A DNA stretch of 64,000 bases from JAXMHB01 sp046346965. Lineage in GTDB: Bacteria > Pseudomonadota > Gammaproteobacteria > Xanthomonadales > SZUA-5. A model generated the notes under the pieces. The model had not been told where the DNA came from, searched no databases, and saw only the letters and a program-made list of their open reading frames with translations. A program made the position numbers and the translations under genes. Positions 45,443-53,917 of the stretch are shown piece by piece (within the stretch, counting starts at the first letter, position 1; the number at the start of each line of letters is the position of its first letter). The stretch spans positions 124,001 to 188,000 of the forward strand of contig JAXMHB010000003.1 of assembly GCA_046346965.1 (NCBI GenBank). Reading direction: 5' to 3'.

Positions 45443-46450
45443 TCAGTGCCCGGGAGCTCGCAGGCGCTCGCGATAGACCGCCGGCGGCACGCCCTCCCAG
45501 CGCCGGAAAGCGCGGCGGAAGTTGGCCAGATCGGTGTAGCCGAGGCCGTACGCGATCGCTTCGATGGCGATTCGCCCCGAGCGCAGCTGCTCGACCGCCA
45601 GCGTGTGCCGCAGCTGGTCCAGCACCTGCTGGAAGGAGCTGCCCTCGTCCACCAATCTGCGGTGCAGCGTGCGTGGCGTCAGATGCAGCAAACGCGCGCA
45701 GACCGCCAAGGTCGGGAAGCCAGCCGAGGACTGCAGCAACAGCCGGCGCACGCGTGCGCTGTAGCGCTCGTCGCTGGCCTGCTTGTCGAGTTCGCGCCGG
45801 CAGATCTCGGCAGCCGCTGCGAATGCGGCGGGATCGGCGGTCTGCAAGCGTTGATCGAGGGCCGCCCGCGGCACGGCGATGCCATTCCAGCTTTGCCCGT
45901 AATGCACCGGACAACCAATCACCGAGCGCGCCAGCGCCTGGTACTCGGGCGCCGCACCGCGAAACGCCGCCTGCCGCACCAGACCCGGACCGAGCGCCAG
46001 CGCATCCAGCAGATTCTTGATCGCCATCAGCGTCGCTTCCAGCAACGGGCGCTCGAGGTCGCCGAGCGGCTCGGCCGGCTGCAGCTGCAGCTGCAGCCAC
46101 TCGCCGCTGACCACCGTGCTGAGCGAGAGCAGCGGCATGCGCAAGCGCAGATAGCGCTGCATCAGCGCAATCGCCTCCCCCACGCTGGCACTGGTCAGCG
46201 CCGCCAGGCCGAGCACGCCATGCGCATGCGCCTGCAGCCGCGCGCCCACCAGCAAGCCCAGCGCCGGCTCACGCGACAGCCGCAGCGCCTCACGCAGCAG
46301 CTGCTGCAACTCCGCCGCACTCACCGTCGCCGCCGGATCCTCCAGCACCGACGCCGACACACCCGCCAGCGCCAACCAAGCACGCCGATCCACACCCGCC
46401 GCCTGCAGCTGGTCGGCCATGGGGTTCAAGTAGAGGACGGGGATGGGCAT
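45443..46450 (-). CDS. AraC-family regulator, divergent from AlkB fusion
   Basis: This 335-residue regulator has an N-terminal domain of the arabinose-binding-like AraC subfamily (OruR/ArgR-like, about residues 10-205). A C-terminal double helix-turn-helix follows (FPTLAVCARLLHLTPRTLHR and AIEAIAYGLGYTDLANFRRAF). It probably activates the divergent Fd-FNR-AlkB gene, where two 18-bp direct repeats spaced 21 bp apart lie just before the start, and perhaps its own operon (sulfatase, SDR). The start is set at 46450, though no clear ribosome site is seen; an ATG at 46420 is possible. Confidence 0.87.
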   Translation of the reverse strand: MPIPVLYLNPMADQLQAAGVDRRAWLALAGVSASVLEDPAATVSAAELQQLLREALRLSREPALGLLVGARLQAHAHGVLGLAALTSASVGEAIALMQRYLRLRMPLLSLSTVVSGEWLQLQLQPAEPLGDLERPLLEATLMAIKNLLDALALGPGLVRQAAFRGAAPEYQALARSVIGCPVHYGQSWNGIAVPRAALDQRLQTADPAAFAAAAEICRRELDKQASDERYSARVRRLLLQSSAGFPTLAVCARLLHLTPRTLHRRLVDEGSSFQQVLDQLRHTLAVEQLRSGRIAIEAIAYGLGYTDLANFRRAFRRWEGVPPAVYRERLRAPGH

Positions 46451-46458
46451 CGGGGAAA

Positions 46459-46624
46459 GGCACGAGGGCACGCTTAAGCAAAGCGGAGGGCACGAGGGCA
46501 CGCAAGGGCCTGAAGCGAACGGCAAGGCGCTGCCGTGGTGGTTTGGTCTTTAACACATGCTCCCAGCCTGCGAGCCTTTTCGTGCCCTCGTGCCCTCGTG
46601 CCCTCGCGCCCTCGCGCCCTCGTG
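46459..46624. repeat. ~165-bp dispersed element with octamer inverted repeats (copy 1)
   Basis: The left part has GGCACGAGGGCACG arrays, the right part CGTGCCCTCGTGCCCTCG arrays, so the ends can pair. An inverted copy with the same order of blocks (AGGGCACGAGGGCACGCAA, then CTGCGAGCCTTTTCGTGCCC) occupies 63852-64000. It lies in the promoter region between the AraC-type gene and the AlkB fusion. Confidence 0.75.
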
Positions 46625-46627
46625 CAG

Positions 46628-46666
46628 TGCTGTCACAAAATGACCCCCTGCTGTCAATCAATGACC
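46628..46666 (+). promoter_or_regulatory. Putative AraC-family operator, two 18-bp direct repeats
   Basis: TGCTGTCACAAAATGACC (46628-46645) and TGCTGTCAATCAATGACC (46649-46666) match at 15 of 18 positions. They lie exactly 21 bp apart, two helical turns, as in tandem AraC-type half-sites. They end 28 bases before the chosen start of the divergent AlkB fusion. Confidence 0.55.
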
Positions 46667-46693
46667 TCCCCCGACCACATGCTGAGATCGACA

Positions 46694-48853
46694 ATGGCGC
46701 ATCAGCTGGGAGGGCGTGGCGTGGCGGACGGGTTTCAGGTGCAGGTGAATGGGCAGGCGCTGCGGGCGCAGGCGGGTGAGACTTTGCTGCAGGCGGCGCT
46801 GCGCAGCGGCGTGGCCTTTCCGCACAGTTGTCGGGTGGGCGGTTGCGGCAGCTGCAAGTGCCGGGTGCTTGGCGGCGAAGTGCGTGAGCTCACCGAGTCC
46901 GGTTATCTGCTGAGCGCGGATGAGTTGGCGCAGGGCACGGTGCTGGCCTGCCAGAGCGTGCCGCGCTCGGATCTGCAGGTCGCCGTGGATTTGGCGCCGC
47001 GCGGCGTGCCGGGGCGCGTGCTCAGCCAGCGTGCGCTGAGTGCGCAGGTGATGGAACTGCGCGTGCAGTTGGATCAGCCGCTGCACTATCAGGCCGGTCA
47101 ATATGCCGAGCTGCGGCTGGAGGGACTGGACGCGCGCGGCCGCTGCTATTCCTATGCTGCGCCCTGCAGCGCGGACGGCGTGCTGCGCTTCTTCGTGCAG
47201 CGGGTGGAGGGCGGCGCGTTCAGCGCGGAGGCCATGCAGACGGCGCTCGTCGGGCGGCGGATCTGGGTGGACGGCCCCAAGGGCGACTTTGTGCTGCGCC
47301 CGGGCAGCGCACCACTGTTGATGGTGGCAGGCGGCAGTGGACTGGCACCGATCCTGGCCATGCTGCAGCAGGCGCGTGCCGATGGCGATGCGCGCGCGGT
47401 GACCGTGCTGCTGGCGGCGCGGCGCGAGGAGGATCTGATTGCCCTCGATGAACTGCAGGCGCTGGCGCGCGCCTGGCCGACGCCATTCCGGGTGATTCCG
47501 GTGCTGTCCGGCCGCGGCGAGGTGCTCAGTGCCGTGCTGGCACGCCATGCGCGTGCCGACATGCACGCTTATGTGTGCGGCTCGCCGCGCCTGGTGGATG
47601 GCGTCAGCAGCGCGCTGCGGCGTCTGGGCGTGTCAGCGGGCGCGATCCATGCCGACCGTTTCAGCAGCCCGGACGCGCCGCGCACATCGGCGCACTGGCT
47701 GGATTACGCCAAGTACTTCCTGTTCCACGCCATCGGCGCCTACGCGCTGGTCTCGCTGCTGGCCGGCGGCATCTACACCACGGCTGGACTGTTGGGCGTG
47801 CTGGCGCTGTACATGCTGGGCGATGCGCTCAGCGGCGACGACACCCGCACCCCGGCCTTCAAGCACCCGCGCCTGCTGACGGTGCAGCTGTGGATGGCCT
47901 TGCCGCTGCTGACGCTGATCGTGCTGGTCTCGGTCTGGACGGTGGCGCCGGGCGATCCTTTGGGCCTCGGCGCCTGGATCCAGCACTGGACCGGCTTTGA
48001 TGCGCTCGCCGCACGCGCGGCCACCAGCACCGGCCATCATCTGTCGGGGCTGATTCTCACCGGCCTGATGATCGGCATGATCGGCACCATCCCCGCCCAC
48101 GAACTCACCCATCGCACCTGGGATCGGGTCTCGCTGCTGATCGGTCGCTGGCTGCTGGCTTACAGCTACGACGCCGCTTTTGCCATCGAGCATGTGTACG
48201 GCCATCACCGCTATGTCGCCACCCGCCACGACCCGGCCACAGCGCCGCGCGGGCGCTCGGTGTACTGGCACATCCTGGTGTCCACCTGGCGCGGCAATGT
48301 GAGCGCCTGGCAGATCGAGGCCGCGCGCTTGCGCAAGCGCGGGCTGCCGGTGCTGGGCGTGCACAACGCCCTGCTGCGCGGCTATGCGATGAGCCTGACG
48401 CTGCTGCTCGCGGCCTATGCGCTGGCCGGCATCACCGGCGCCCTGTGGTTCAGCGCCTGCGCGCTGTGGGGCAAAGCGCTGCTGGAGATCGTCAACTACA
48501 TGGAGCACTACGGACTGGTGCGCGACCCCGCCGAGCCGGTGCAGCCGCGCCACTCCTGGAACACCAATTGCCGCGTCAGCTCCTGGGCGATGTTCAACCT
48601 GACGCGCCATTCACACCACCACGCGCAGGGCGAGGTGGCCTACCAGGATCTGCGCCCCTATCCCGACGCGCCGATGATGATCAACGGCTATCTGACCACC
48701 ATCGTCATCGCGCTGATCCCGCCGCTGTGGCACGCGCTGATGGCACCCAAAGTCGCCGCCTGGGACCGCGACTACGCCAGCCCGCGCGAGCAGCAACTGC
48801 TGCAGGAGGCGGCGCCGGCCGCGCCCGCACTCCGTGAGCAGGCTCACGCGTAG
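46694..48853 (+). CDS. alkB: Self-sufficient alkane hydroxylase: ferredoxin-FNR-AlkB fusion
   Basis: This 719-residue single-chain hydroxylase has an N-terminal plant-type [2Fe-2S] ferredoxin with Cys46, Cys51, Cys54 and Cys86. A ferredoxin-reductase module follows, with FAD motif RCYSY (150-154) and NAD(P) motif GGSGLAP (213-219). The C-terminal half is an AlkB-type membrane non-haem di-iron monooxygenase with four histidine boxes: HELTH (469-473), EHVYGHH (499-505), NYMEHYG (601-607) and RHSHHH (638-643). It would take NAD(P)H electrons directly to the di-iron site and hydroxylate medium-chain alkanes or alkyl groups without separate rubredoxin. The start at 46694 was chosen because upstream ATGs fall within or beside the operator-like repeats. 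It is divergent from the AraC-type gene. Confidence 0.92.
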   Translation: MAHQLGGRGVADGFQVQVNGQALRAQAGETLLQAALRSGVAFPHSCRVGGCGSCKCRVLGGEVRELTESGYLLSADELAQGTVLACQSVPRSDLQVAVDLAPRGVPGRVLSQRALSAQVMELRVQLDQPLHYQAGQYAELRLEGLDARGRCYSYAAPCSADGVLRFFVQRVEGGAFSAEAMQTALVGRRIWVDGPKGDFVLRPGSAPLLMVAGGSGLAPILAMLQQARADGDARAVTVLLAARREEDLIALDELQALARAWPTPFRVIPVLSGRGEVLSAVLARHARADMHAYVCGSPRLVDGVSSALRRLGVSAGAIHADRFSSPDAPRTSAHWLDYAKYFLFHAIGAYALVSLLAGGIYTTAGLLGVLALYMLGDALSGDDTRTPAFKHPRLLTVQLWMALPLLTLIVLVSVWTVAPGDPLGLGAWIQHWTGFDALAARAATSTGHHLSGLILTGLMIGMIGTIPAHELTHRTWDRVSLLIGRWLLAYSYDAAFAIEHVYGHHRYVATRHDPATAPRGRSVYWHILVSTWRGNVSAWQIEAARLRKRGLPVLGVHNALLRGYAMSLTLLLAAYALAGITGALWFSACALWGKALLEIVNYMEHYGLVRDPAEPVQPRHSWNTNCRVSSWAMFNLTRHSHHHAQGEVAYQDLRPYPDAPMMINGYLTTIVIALIPPLWHALMAPKVAAWDRDYASPREQQLLQEAAPAAPALREQAHA

Positions 48854-48879
48854 GCGGCAGAAGCGGGGTCAGGGGTCGG

Positions 48880-48949
48880 GACCCGGGACCCGGGACGCGG
48901 GTCGCGGGTCGCGGGACGCGGGTCGCGGGTCGCGGGATGCGGGACGCGG
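48880..48949. repeat. Heptamer minisatellite, ten units
   Basis: Ten consecutive 7-base units of the form GACCCGG, GACGCGG, GTCGCGG or GATGCGG occur. The array directly abuts an inverted family-B core (AACTCGCCAGTTTGC). Confidence 0.85.
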
Positions 48950-49272
48950 AACTCGCCAGTTTGCGAAGCGAGTAAGCGCGCCGAAGGCGAGACAGGGACT
49001 CTGAACAGGTCTCGTGAGGCGCGTTGCGAGTCAGAATCGTCTGCCGCCAAGCGCGGTCCGCAGCCCCGGCCCGGCTCTCTGGACTAGGACCGCTTTGAGG
49101 CGGCGGACGAGTGTGGCCGCTACCCGTCGGGACGGGGCTGAATAGCGGACCCTCCGGCCTGCGAAACAGTTCGCAGGCGTTCGGGCCGACGCGCCGCAAG
49201 CCGTCGGCCCTCACCCCCACTGGAGACCGAATCAGCCGCCGTCGCGGCCGCGATACTGATTCCGAACCCCTG

Positions 49273-49380
49273 CCTCGCCCTTGGCGCGCTTACTCGCTCA
49301 GCAAACCGTACTGCGACAGTGCCAAACAAGCGCTGCAGTGCTGGTCCCCTGACCCCTGCCCCCCGCCCCGCTCTTGCCCA
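49273..49380. repeat. Family-B repeat copy
   Basis: It contains GGCGCGCTTACTCGCTCAGC, ACTGCGACAGTGC and GCTGCAGTGCTGGTCCCC, matching the blocks at 32308-32576. Confidence 0.65.
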
Positions 49381-49405
49381 CACACCATGTTTGGCAACAG
49401 GTTCC

Positions 49406-52400
49406 CTAGCCCGGTCCGGCGCGCCGGGCGGCCAGGCCGCCGAGCAGCAGGAGCAGCAGCGCGGAACTCCAGGGTGATATCGGCACCTCGCGCAGCGGGC
49501 TGCCCAGGCTGATGCGACTGGGGTTGTTGCCGGCGCGGGGGTCATTGCCGCCGTTGACGTCGTTGAGCGCGCTGGAGCCGGCATTGAGCGTGAGCGTGCC
49601 GGGCGGCATGTCGAACAGCAGCAGGCAACTGACGGTCCCACCGACCGTCACTCGATTGACCGTCGTACAGCCGATCAGTTGCGCGTTCGGCAGCGCCTGC
49701 GCGTCGAGGATCTGGCAGCCCATGGTCAGCGCCACACTGGGGCCCAGATTGCTGCAGGTGGCCTCGCACACCATGGCCTCGCCCGCCAGCGGTGCCGGAT
49801 TGACGCAACTGATGCTGCTGACGGTGTCAGTGTTGCGGTACTCGGCGAAGTTGTTGCCGCCGCTGCCGGCCAGCGGCACGCGCAGGCTGATCGTGCTGGC
49901 GACGCTGCCGCTGCCGGCGCCGCCGGTGTCGCCCGTGGCGCCGCCGCCGCGGGTGTTGTAGGCGTTCAAGTAGCCCGCCGGCTGGGTCTCGGTGATCACG
50001 CAATCGCTGTCCACCGGCACCTGCGCAAAGTAGTAATTGCCGTCCTGGCCCGAGGGCAGGCTGGCGCTGTAGGCCGGGGCGCACTGCAGGCTGATCTCGG
50101 TGACGATGCCCGGATCCTCGGGCTCGTCGTCGTCCAGCGTGTTCAGCGGGTTGCTGTTCTCCTGATACACCCGTCCGCTGACCGGGGCGTAGAGCGGCGC
50201 TTCGCCGTAGGCGTATTGCGTGCCCAGATCCCCGGCGCCGGTGCTCAGATCGTTGGTCAGCGCGATGCCGGTGAACACATCGTTGCCGAGCACGCCGGGG
50301 AAACCGCCGCTTTGCAGCTGTCCCAGCGTTTCGTTGCGGTCCTGGTAGCCGGCCGGCTGGGTTTCGCGCAGCGTGTATCCGGCTGCATTGGCGCTCGGCA
50401 GCCGGCACAGGTAGGCCTCGCCGAGGCGCATGCGCAGCGCCGAGGGGCAGGTCAGGCTCTGCACCGGTCCGCCGTTGATGCGCAGATCGATCACCGTGCT
50501 GGTGGCAGAAAACGTGTCCACGGTGCGCGTGACCACTTCGATCGCGCGGCCCTGGCGATCGGTCCCGGTCAGCGTCAGCGTGACGCCGCCGATGCCCTGA
50601 TCGGCCGGCGTGGGCGAGGCCGAGCTGTCGAGATCGGCGTACACATAGGCGCGCAACTCGCCTGCCGGCACGCGCACCTGCGCCTTGGCGCTGACCAGTA
50701 CCAGCGATTCGCCCGGTGCCACCGCGGACAGACTGTTCTCGTACACATCGCCCGGCAGGTTGCCGGCGGTCTGCAGGGTCAGCGTCAGGCTTTGCACGCT
50801 GTTGGCGGCGATGCCGTTGCCATCGTCGATGCGCACGGCGGTGACGCCGGTCGGCAGACTGCCGCTGCTGCTCGCCACCCAGCTGGCACCGGCCGCCGGA
50901 CACGCGCCGCTGCCATCGGGCAGGCTGCCGCCGTTGGACACGCAGTTGGGATTGCGATTGATCGCCGTCGGCGCGGTAGTCGAGTAGTACAGCGCGTACT
51001 CGGGCGCAGTCGGCCCGAGACTGCCGCCGGCGAGGCTGCCGCTGTAGGCGTTGGCGGTGTTCACCGCATCGCCGTTGTAGGGCAACACATCGATCAGCCG
51101 CAGCGCGGCGAAGGGCGCGCCCGCGCTGTTGGCATAGCGCAGCGTGTAGGACTGCGTGCCGTTGGCGTCGATGAAGGGCGTGGTACTGACCTTGGACAGC
51201 AACAGCCCCACCGGCACCACGGCGCGGAGGTCCTGAAAGGCCAGGCGATCCTCGGCCGAGCCCAGCGCACCGGGCTCGAACAGCGGACTCGGGTCGAGCG
51301 CGTGCTCCACCGTGGCCGAGCTGTGTACGTTGACGTTGTTCGCGGCGCCCAGCGCGAGCTGCGCGAGGTAGCGAATATCCGGCACCGACAGGCCCGGGAC
51401 CGGGTTGGCAAAGCGCCATTCCAGCACCTGCGCCGGCTGCCCGGTCTCGGGATTGCTGCCGGCGTAGGGCGGCACGTGCAGCGCCGGCGCCGCCGACCCA
51501 GCCACGTAGTCCAGCGTCGCCGGCAGATAGCTCTTGACGATCAGCGGCGTGCTCACCGCCGGCGGCGCGCCATCGCCGCTGGTGAAACGCGTGCTCAGCG
51601 TGGTTTCAAACACCTCGCCGTAGCCGATGCTGGTCAGCGGCCCAGTCTGTCCGGTCGTCACATTGGCGCTGGCCGTCATGCTGATGCTGGTATCGGCGCT
51701 GCGCACGATGGCGTGATCATTCTCGGCATAGCGCCACAAGGACTCGTTGCCGAAGCGGAAGGCAGTGCGATTGGGCAGCCGCGTGCCGGGTGTCTGACTC
51801 AGCACCTCGTAGCTGCCGACCAGACCGACGGTGATGAATGGGGCCAACTGGTTGGCGCGCAGGCGCACACGGCGGATGCTGGGATAGCGCCCGCTGCCCG
51901 GCGGACTCTCCAGTGCCGGTGGCAGATCGATGCGCTGGCGACCGGATTGCAGCACCGGCGGCAGACTGGCCGACACCCAGTTGCCGCTGCTGCATTCGGG
52001 CGCCGACAACTGGCTGCGCGCGTCGCTGCGCGCGGGTTCGGTGGGCTGCCAGTCGATGTTCGGCACGCTGCCCGGATCGCTGCTGACCTCCACCGTGTAG
52101 CCGGCGCTGTTCAGCCCCGCCGGCGTGGCGTTGGCGCCGCCCAGATCGAGAAACAGCGCGCCATCCGCCGGCAGCTCGATCGATTGCGCCAGCGGATCGA
52201 AGGTCTTGCGCAACTGCGTGCGAGTAGCGTCCCACTCGTCGCAGAACTGCGCGTTGCTGTACTCGTCGAAGCCCAGGTTGCTGTAGACGAACTCGGCGGC
52301 CAGATTGCTGCCCGGAAAGGCATAGCCGTGCCGGCACACCGGATCGGACGCATCCTTGAGGCAGTACTCGTAGCCCTGCGCCAGCGTGTCGCGGCGCGGG

Positions 52401-53917
52401 TTGCGCCAGGTCTTCTGATAGCGCCCGGCGCCGGCGTCCAGCGTGGCGATGCTGAAGTTGTTGTTGTCGTCATCGTACTGCCCGACCGCGCCGAAGCCAT
52501 CGTTGATCGCGGCGCCATCGGGCTCGTCGATCCCGCCGAGGCTGAAAGCGCGCAGCGCGCCGGCCTGCAGCACGCCGAGATCGTGGCGCACCGTCACCGA
52601 ACCATCGCCAGTGCCGCCCTGGATCGGCAGCAGCACCGGCTCGGCCGGGTAGAACACGATCACCATCGCCACCAGCACGTACTGGCGCGGCGACACCTGA
52701 CCATCCACCTGGAAGCGGGGAAAGCCACCGGGATCGAAGGTGTTGGGCGCCGGCGTCAGCTGTAGCGTGATGTCGCCGCCAGCTGCGCTCTGACTGCACT
52801 GGATGGTGCCGGAATTGACCGCCGCGTTGCTGCTGTTCGAGCCGCCGAGGCCGATGGTTCCAAAGGGATGGAAGACCGCGCGCAAGGGCGTGGCCTGGGT
52901 GCTGCCCACCGCCCAGCCGGCCGGCATCTGCAGGCCGTTGGGGATGGGATCGGTGCTGCCATTGATGCCGCAGCCGACCAGCTCGCCAAAGCCGGCCAGA
53001 CCGTCGCTGTTGCGCAATCGCTGGGTCAGTGTGATCGGTCCCACGCCGCTCGCTGGCGCGCCGCCCACGCCCTCGCCGGGCAAAGCGAAGGCGATCGGGA
53101 AGGCCAAGGTGTAGCCGCGCCGGCCGGCTGGGGCGATCACCGTCGGGAAGCTCGCCGCCAGCGCGGGTTGATGGATTTGCGGGCCGCGCGCGCCGCGATC
53201 CAGCAGATTGGTGCTGGCGTAGCCAGAGAATTCGAGGTCGAAGCGCGCCGCCGCCGACACGATGTCGGCACAGGGCGACAGTGTCACGCTGGCGCCCAGG
53301 CGGCTTTCCCTGCACACGAGATCGAGCTCGGTCAGCGCGTCCTGATAGCCGCTGCGCTGCACCGGGCCGCTGGACTGCTGGTTCTGCGCACTGATCGAGA
53401 AGGCCGGACGCTGCACGCTGCCATCCGGCGTACCAAAACGTGGCCGCGCCAGCAGCGCCAGATTGCGCGTGCTGCCGTCGGGCAGGTTTCCAAGTTCGCA
53501 GCGCAGCTGCTGACCGCTCAGCGAGGAACCGGCCAGACACCAGGACGGGATCGGCGCGCCGCCGAAGCCCGGATTCGGCGGCTCGGCGTAGTCCATCGCC
53601 GCCGGCAGCAGGAACTCGATGCGCACCGCTGTCGCCGGCTGATGCAGAACGCGATAGCGCAGCTCGTAGCTGAGCAGGTCCAGCGTACGGATCACATGAT
53701 TGCTGGCGCCGCTGTCGTTACCCGGCTCGTTGTCGCTGCCGAAGCCGCCGCTGCCGGTGCGTCCCAGGCCCGTCGGGCTCGGTGGCACCAGAATCAGGTC
53801 GACGCAGCTGCGACCGGGCTCCGGCAGCGCCGCGCAGGCGGGCTCCTGCGCCCGTGCACCCGACGCCAGCCACAGCCCCGCCCACAAGGCGAGGACAGCA
53901 CAGCCGCGCGCGCTCAT
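49406..53917 (-). CDS. Large secreted protein with IPTL-CTERM-like tail
   Basis: This 1503-residue protein has a signal peptide (LALWAGLWLASGARAQ). A long beta-rich body follows in which DUF11-like motifs (TQSYTLRYANSAGAPFAALR) and SdrD-type B-like segments (GGVTLTLTGTDRQG, YQDRNETLGQLQSGGFPG) can be seen in the last 550 residues. The C-terminus VPISPWSSALLLLLLGGLAA followed by RRAGPG has the short motif, hydrophobic helix and basic end of IPTL-CTERM sorting signals. Such proteins are exported and processed by an exosortase-like machinery; none is visible here. Its start overlaps the stop of the upstream gene by 4 bases (ATGA), so the two are an operon. The function is not known. Confidence 0.85.
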   Translation of the reverse strand: MSARGCAVLALWAGLWLASGARAQEPACAALPEPGRSCVDLILVPPSPTGLGRTGSGGFGSDNEPGNDSGASNHVIRTLDLLSYELRYRVLHQPATAVRIEFLLPAAMDYAEPPNPGFGGAPIPSWCLAGSSLSGQQLRCELGNLPDGSTRNLALLARPRFGTPDGSVQRPAFSISAQNQQSSGPVQRSGYQDALTELDLVCRESRLGASVTLSPCADIVSAAARFDLEFSGYASTNLLDRGARGPQIHQPALAASFPTVIAPAGRRGYTLAFPIAFALPGEGVGGAPASGVGPITLTQRLRNSDGLAGFGELVGCGINGSTDPIPNGLQMPAGWAVGSTQATPLRAVFHPFGTIGLGGSNSSNAAVNSGTIQCSQSAAGGDITLQLTPAPNTFDPGGFPRFQVDGQVSPRQYVLVAMVIVFYPAEPVLLPIQGGTGDGSVTVRHDLGVLQAGALRAFSLGGIDEPDGAAINDGFGAVGQYDDDNNNFSIATLDAGAGRYQKTWRNPRRDTLAQGYEYCLKDASDPVCRHGYAFPGSNLAAEFVYSNLGFDEYSNAQFCDEWDATRTQLRKTFDPLAQSIELPADGALFLDLGGANATPAGLNSAGYTVEVSSDPGSVPNIDWQPTEPARSDARSQLSAPECSSGNWVSASLPPVLQSGRQRIDLPPALESPPGSGRYPSIRRVRLRANQLAPFITVGLVGSYEVLSQTPGTRLPNRTAFRFGNESLWRYAENDHAIVRSADTSISMTASANVTTGQTGPLTSIGYGEVFETTLSTRFTSGDGAPPAVSTPLIVKSYLPATLDYVAGSAAPALHVPPYAGSNPETGQPAQVLEWRFANPVPGLSVPDIRYLAQLALGAANNVNVHSSATVEHALDPSPLFEPGALGSAEDRLAFQDLRAVVPVGLLLSKVSTTPFIDANGTQSYTLRYANSAGAPFAALRLIDVLPYNGDAVNTANAYSGSLAGGSLGPTAPEYALYYSTTAPTAINRNPNCVSNGGSLPDGSGACPAAGASWVASSSGSLPTGVTAVRIDDGNGIAANSVQSLTLTLQTAGNLPGDVYENSLSAVAPGESLVLVSAKAQVRVPAGELRAYVYADLDSSASPTPADQGIGGVTLTLTGTDRQGRAIEVVTRTVDTFSATSTVIDLRINGGPVQSLTCPSALRMRLGEAYLCRLPSANAAGYTLRETQPAGYQDRNETLGQLQSGGFPGVLGNDVFTGIALTNDLSTGAGDLGTQYAYGEAPLYAPVSGRVYQENSNPLNTLDDDEPEDPGIVTEISLQCAPAYSASLPSGQDGNYYFAQVPVDSDCVITETQPAGYLNAYNTRGGGATGDTGGAGSGSVASTISLRVPLAGSGGNNFAEYRNTDTVSSISCVNPAPLAGEAMVCEATCSNLGPSVALTMGCQILDAQALPNAQLIGCTTVNRVTVGGTVSCLLLFDMPPGTLTLNAGSSALNDVNGGNDPRAGNNPSRISLGSPLREVPISPWSSALLLLLLGGLAARRAGPG

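Larger units (their letters stand above)
48854..49405. other. Repeat-rich gap between convergent genes
   Basis: No gene is seen. It contains a heptamer array (48880-48949), an inverted family-B core (48951-48995) and a plus-oriented family-B copy (49273-49380), ending with CCCCGCCCCGCTCTTGC. The DNA at about 49000-49270 between them shows nothing recognisable. Confidence 0.6.

Noticed and set aside
48880..48949. Heptamer array as a possible CRISPR
   Set aside because: Units are contiguous 7-mers without spacers and no cas gene is present.
49679..52765. Long plus-strand open frame opposite the IPTL-CTERM protein
   Set aside because: It is an antisense shadow caused by high GC; the minus-strand protein has a signal peptide, domains and a sorting tail.
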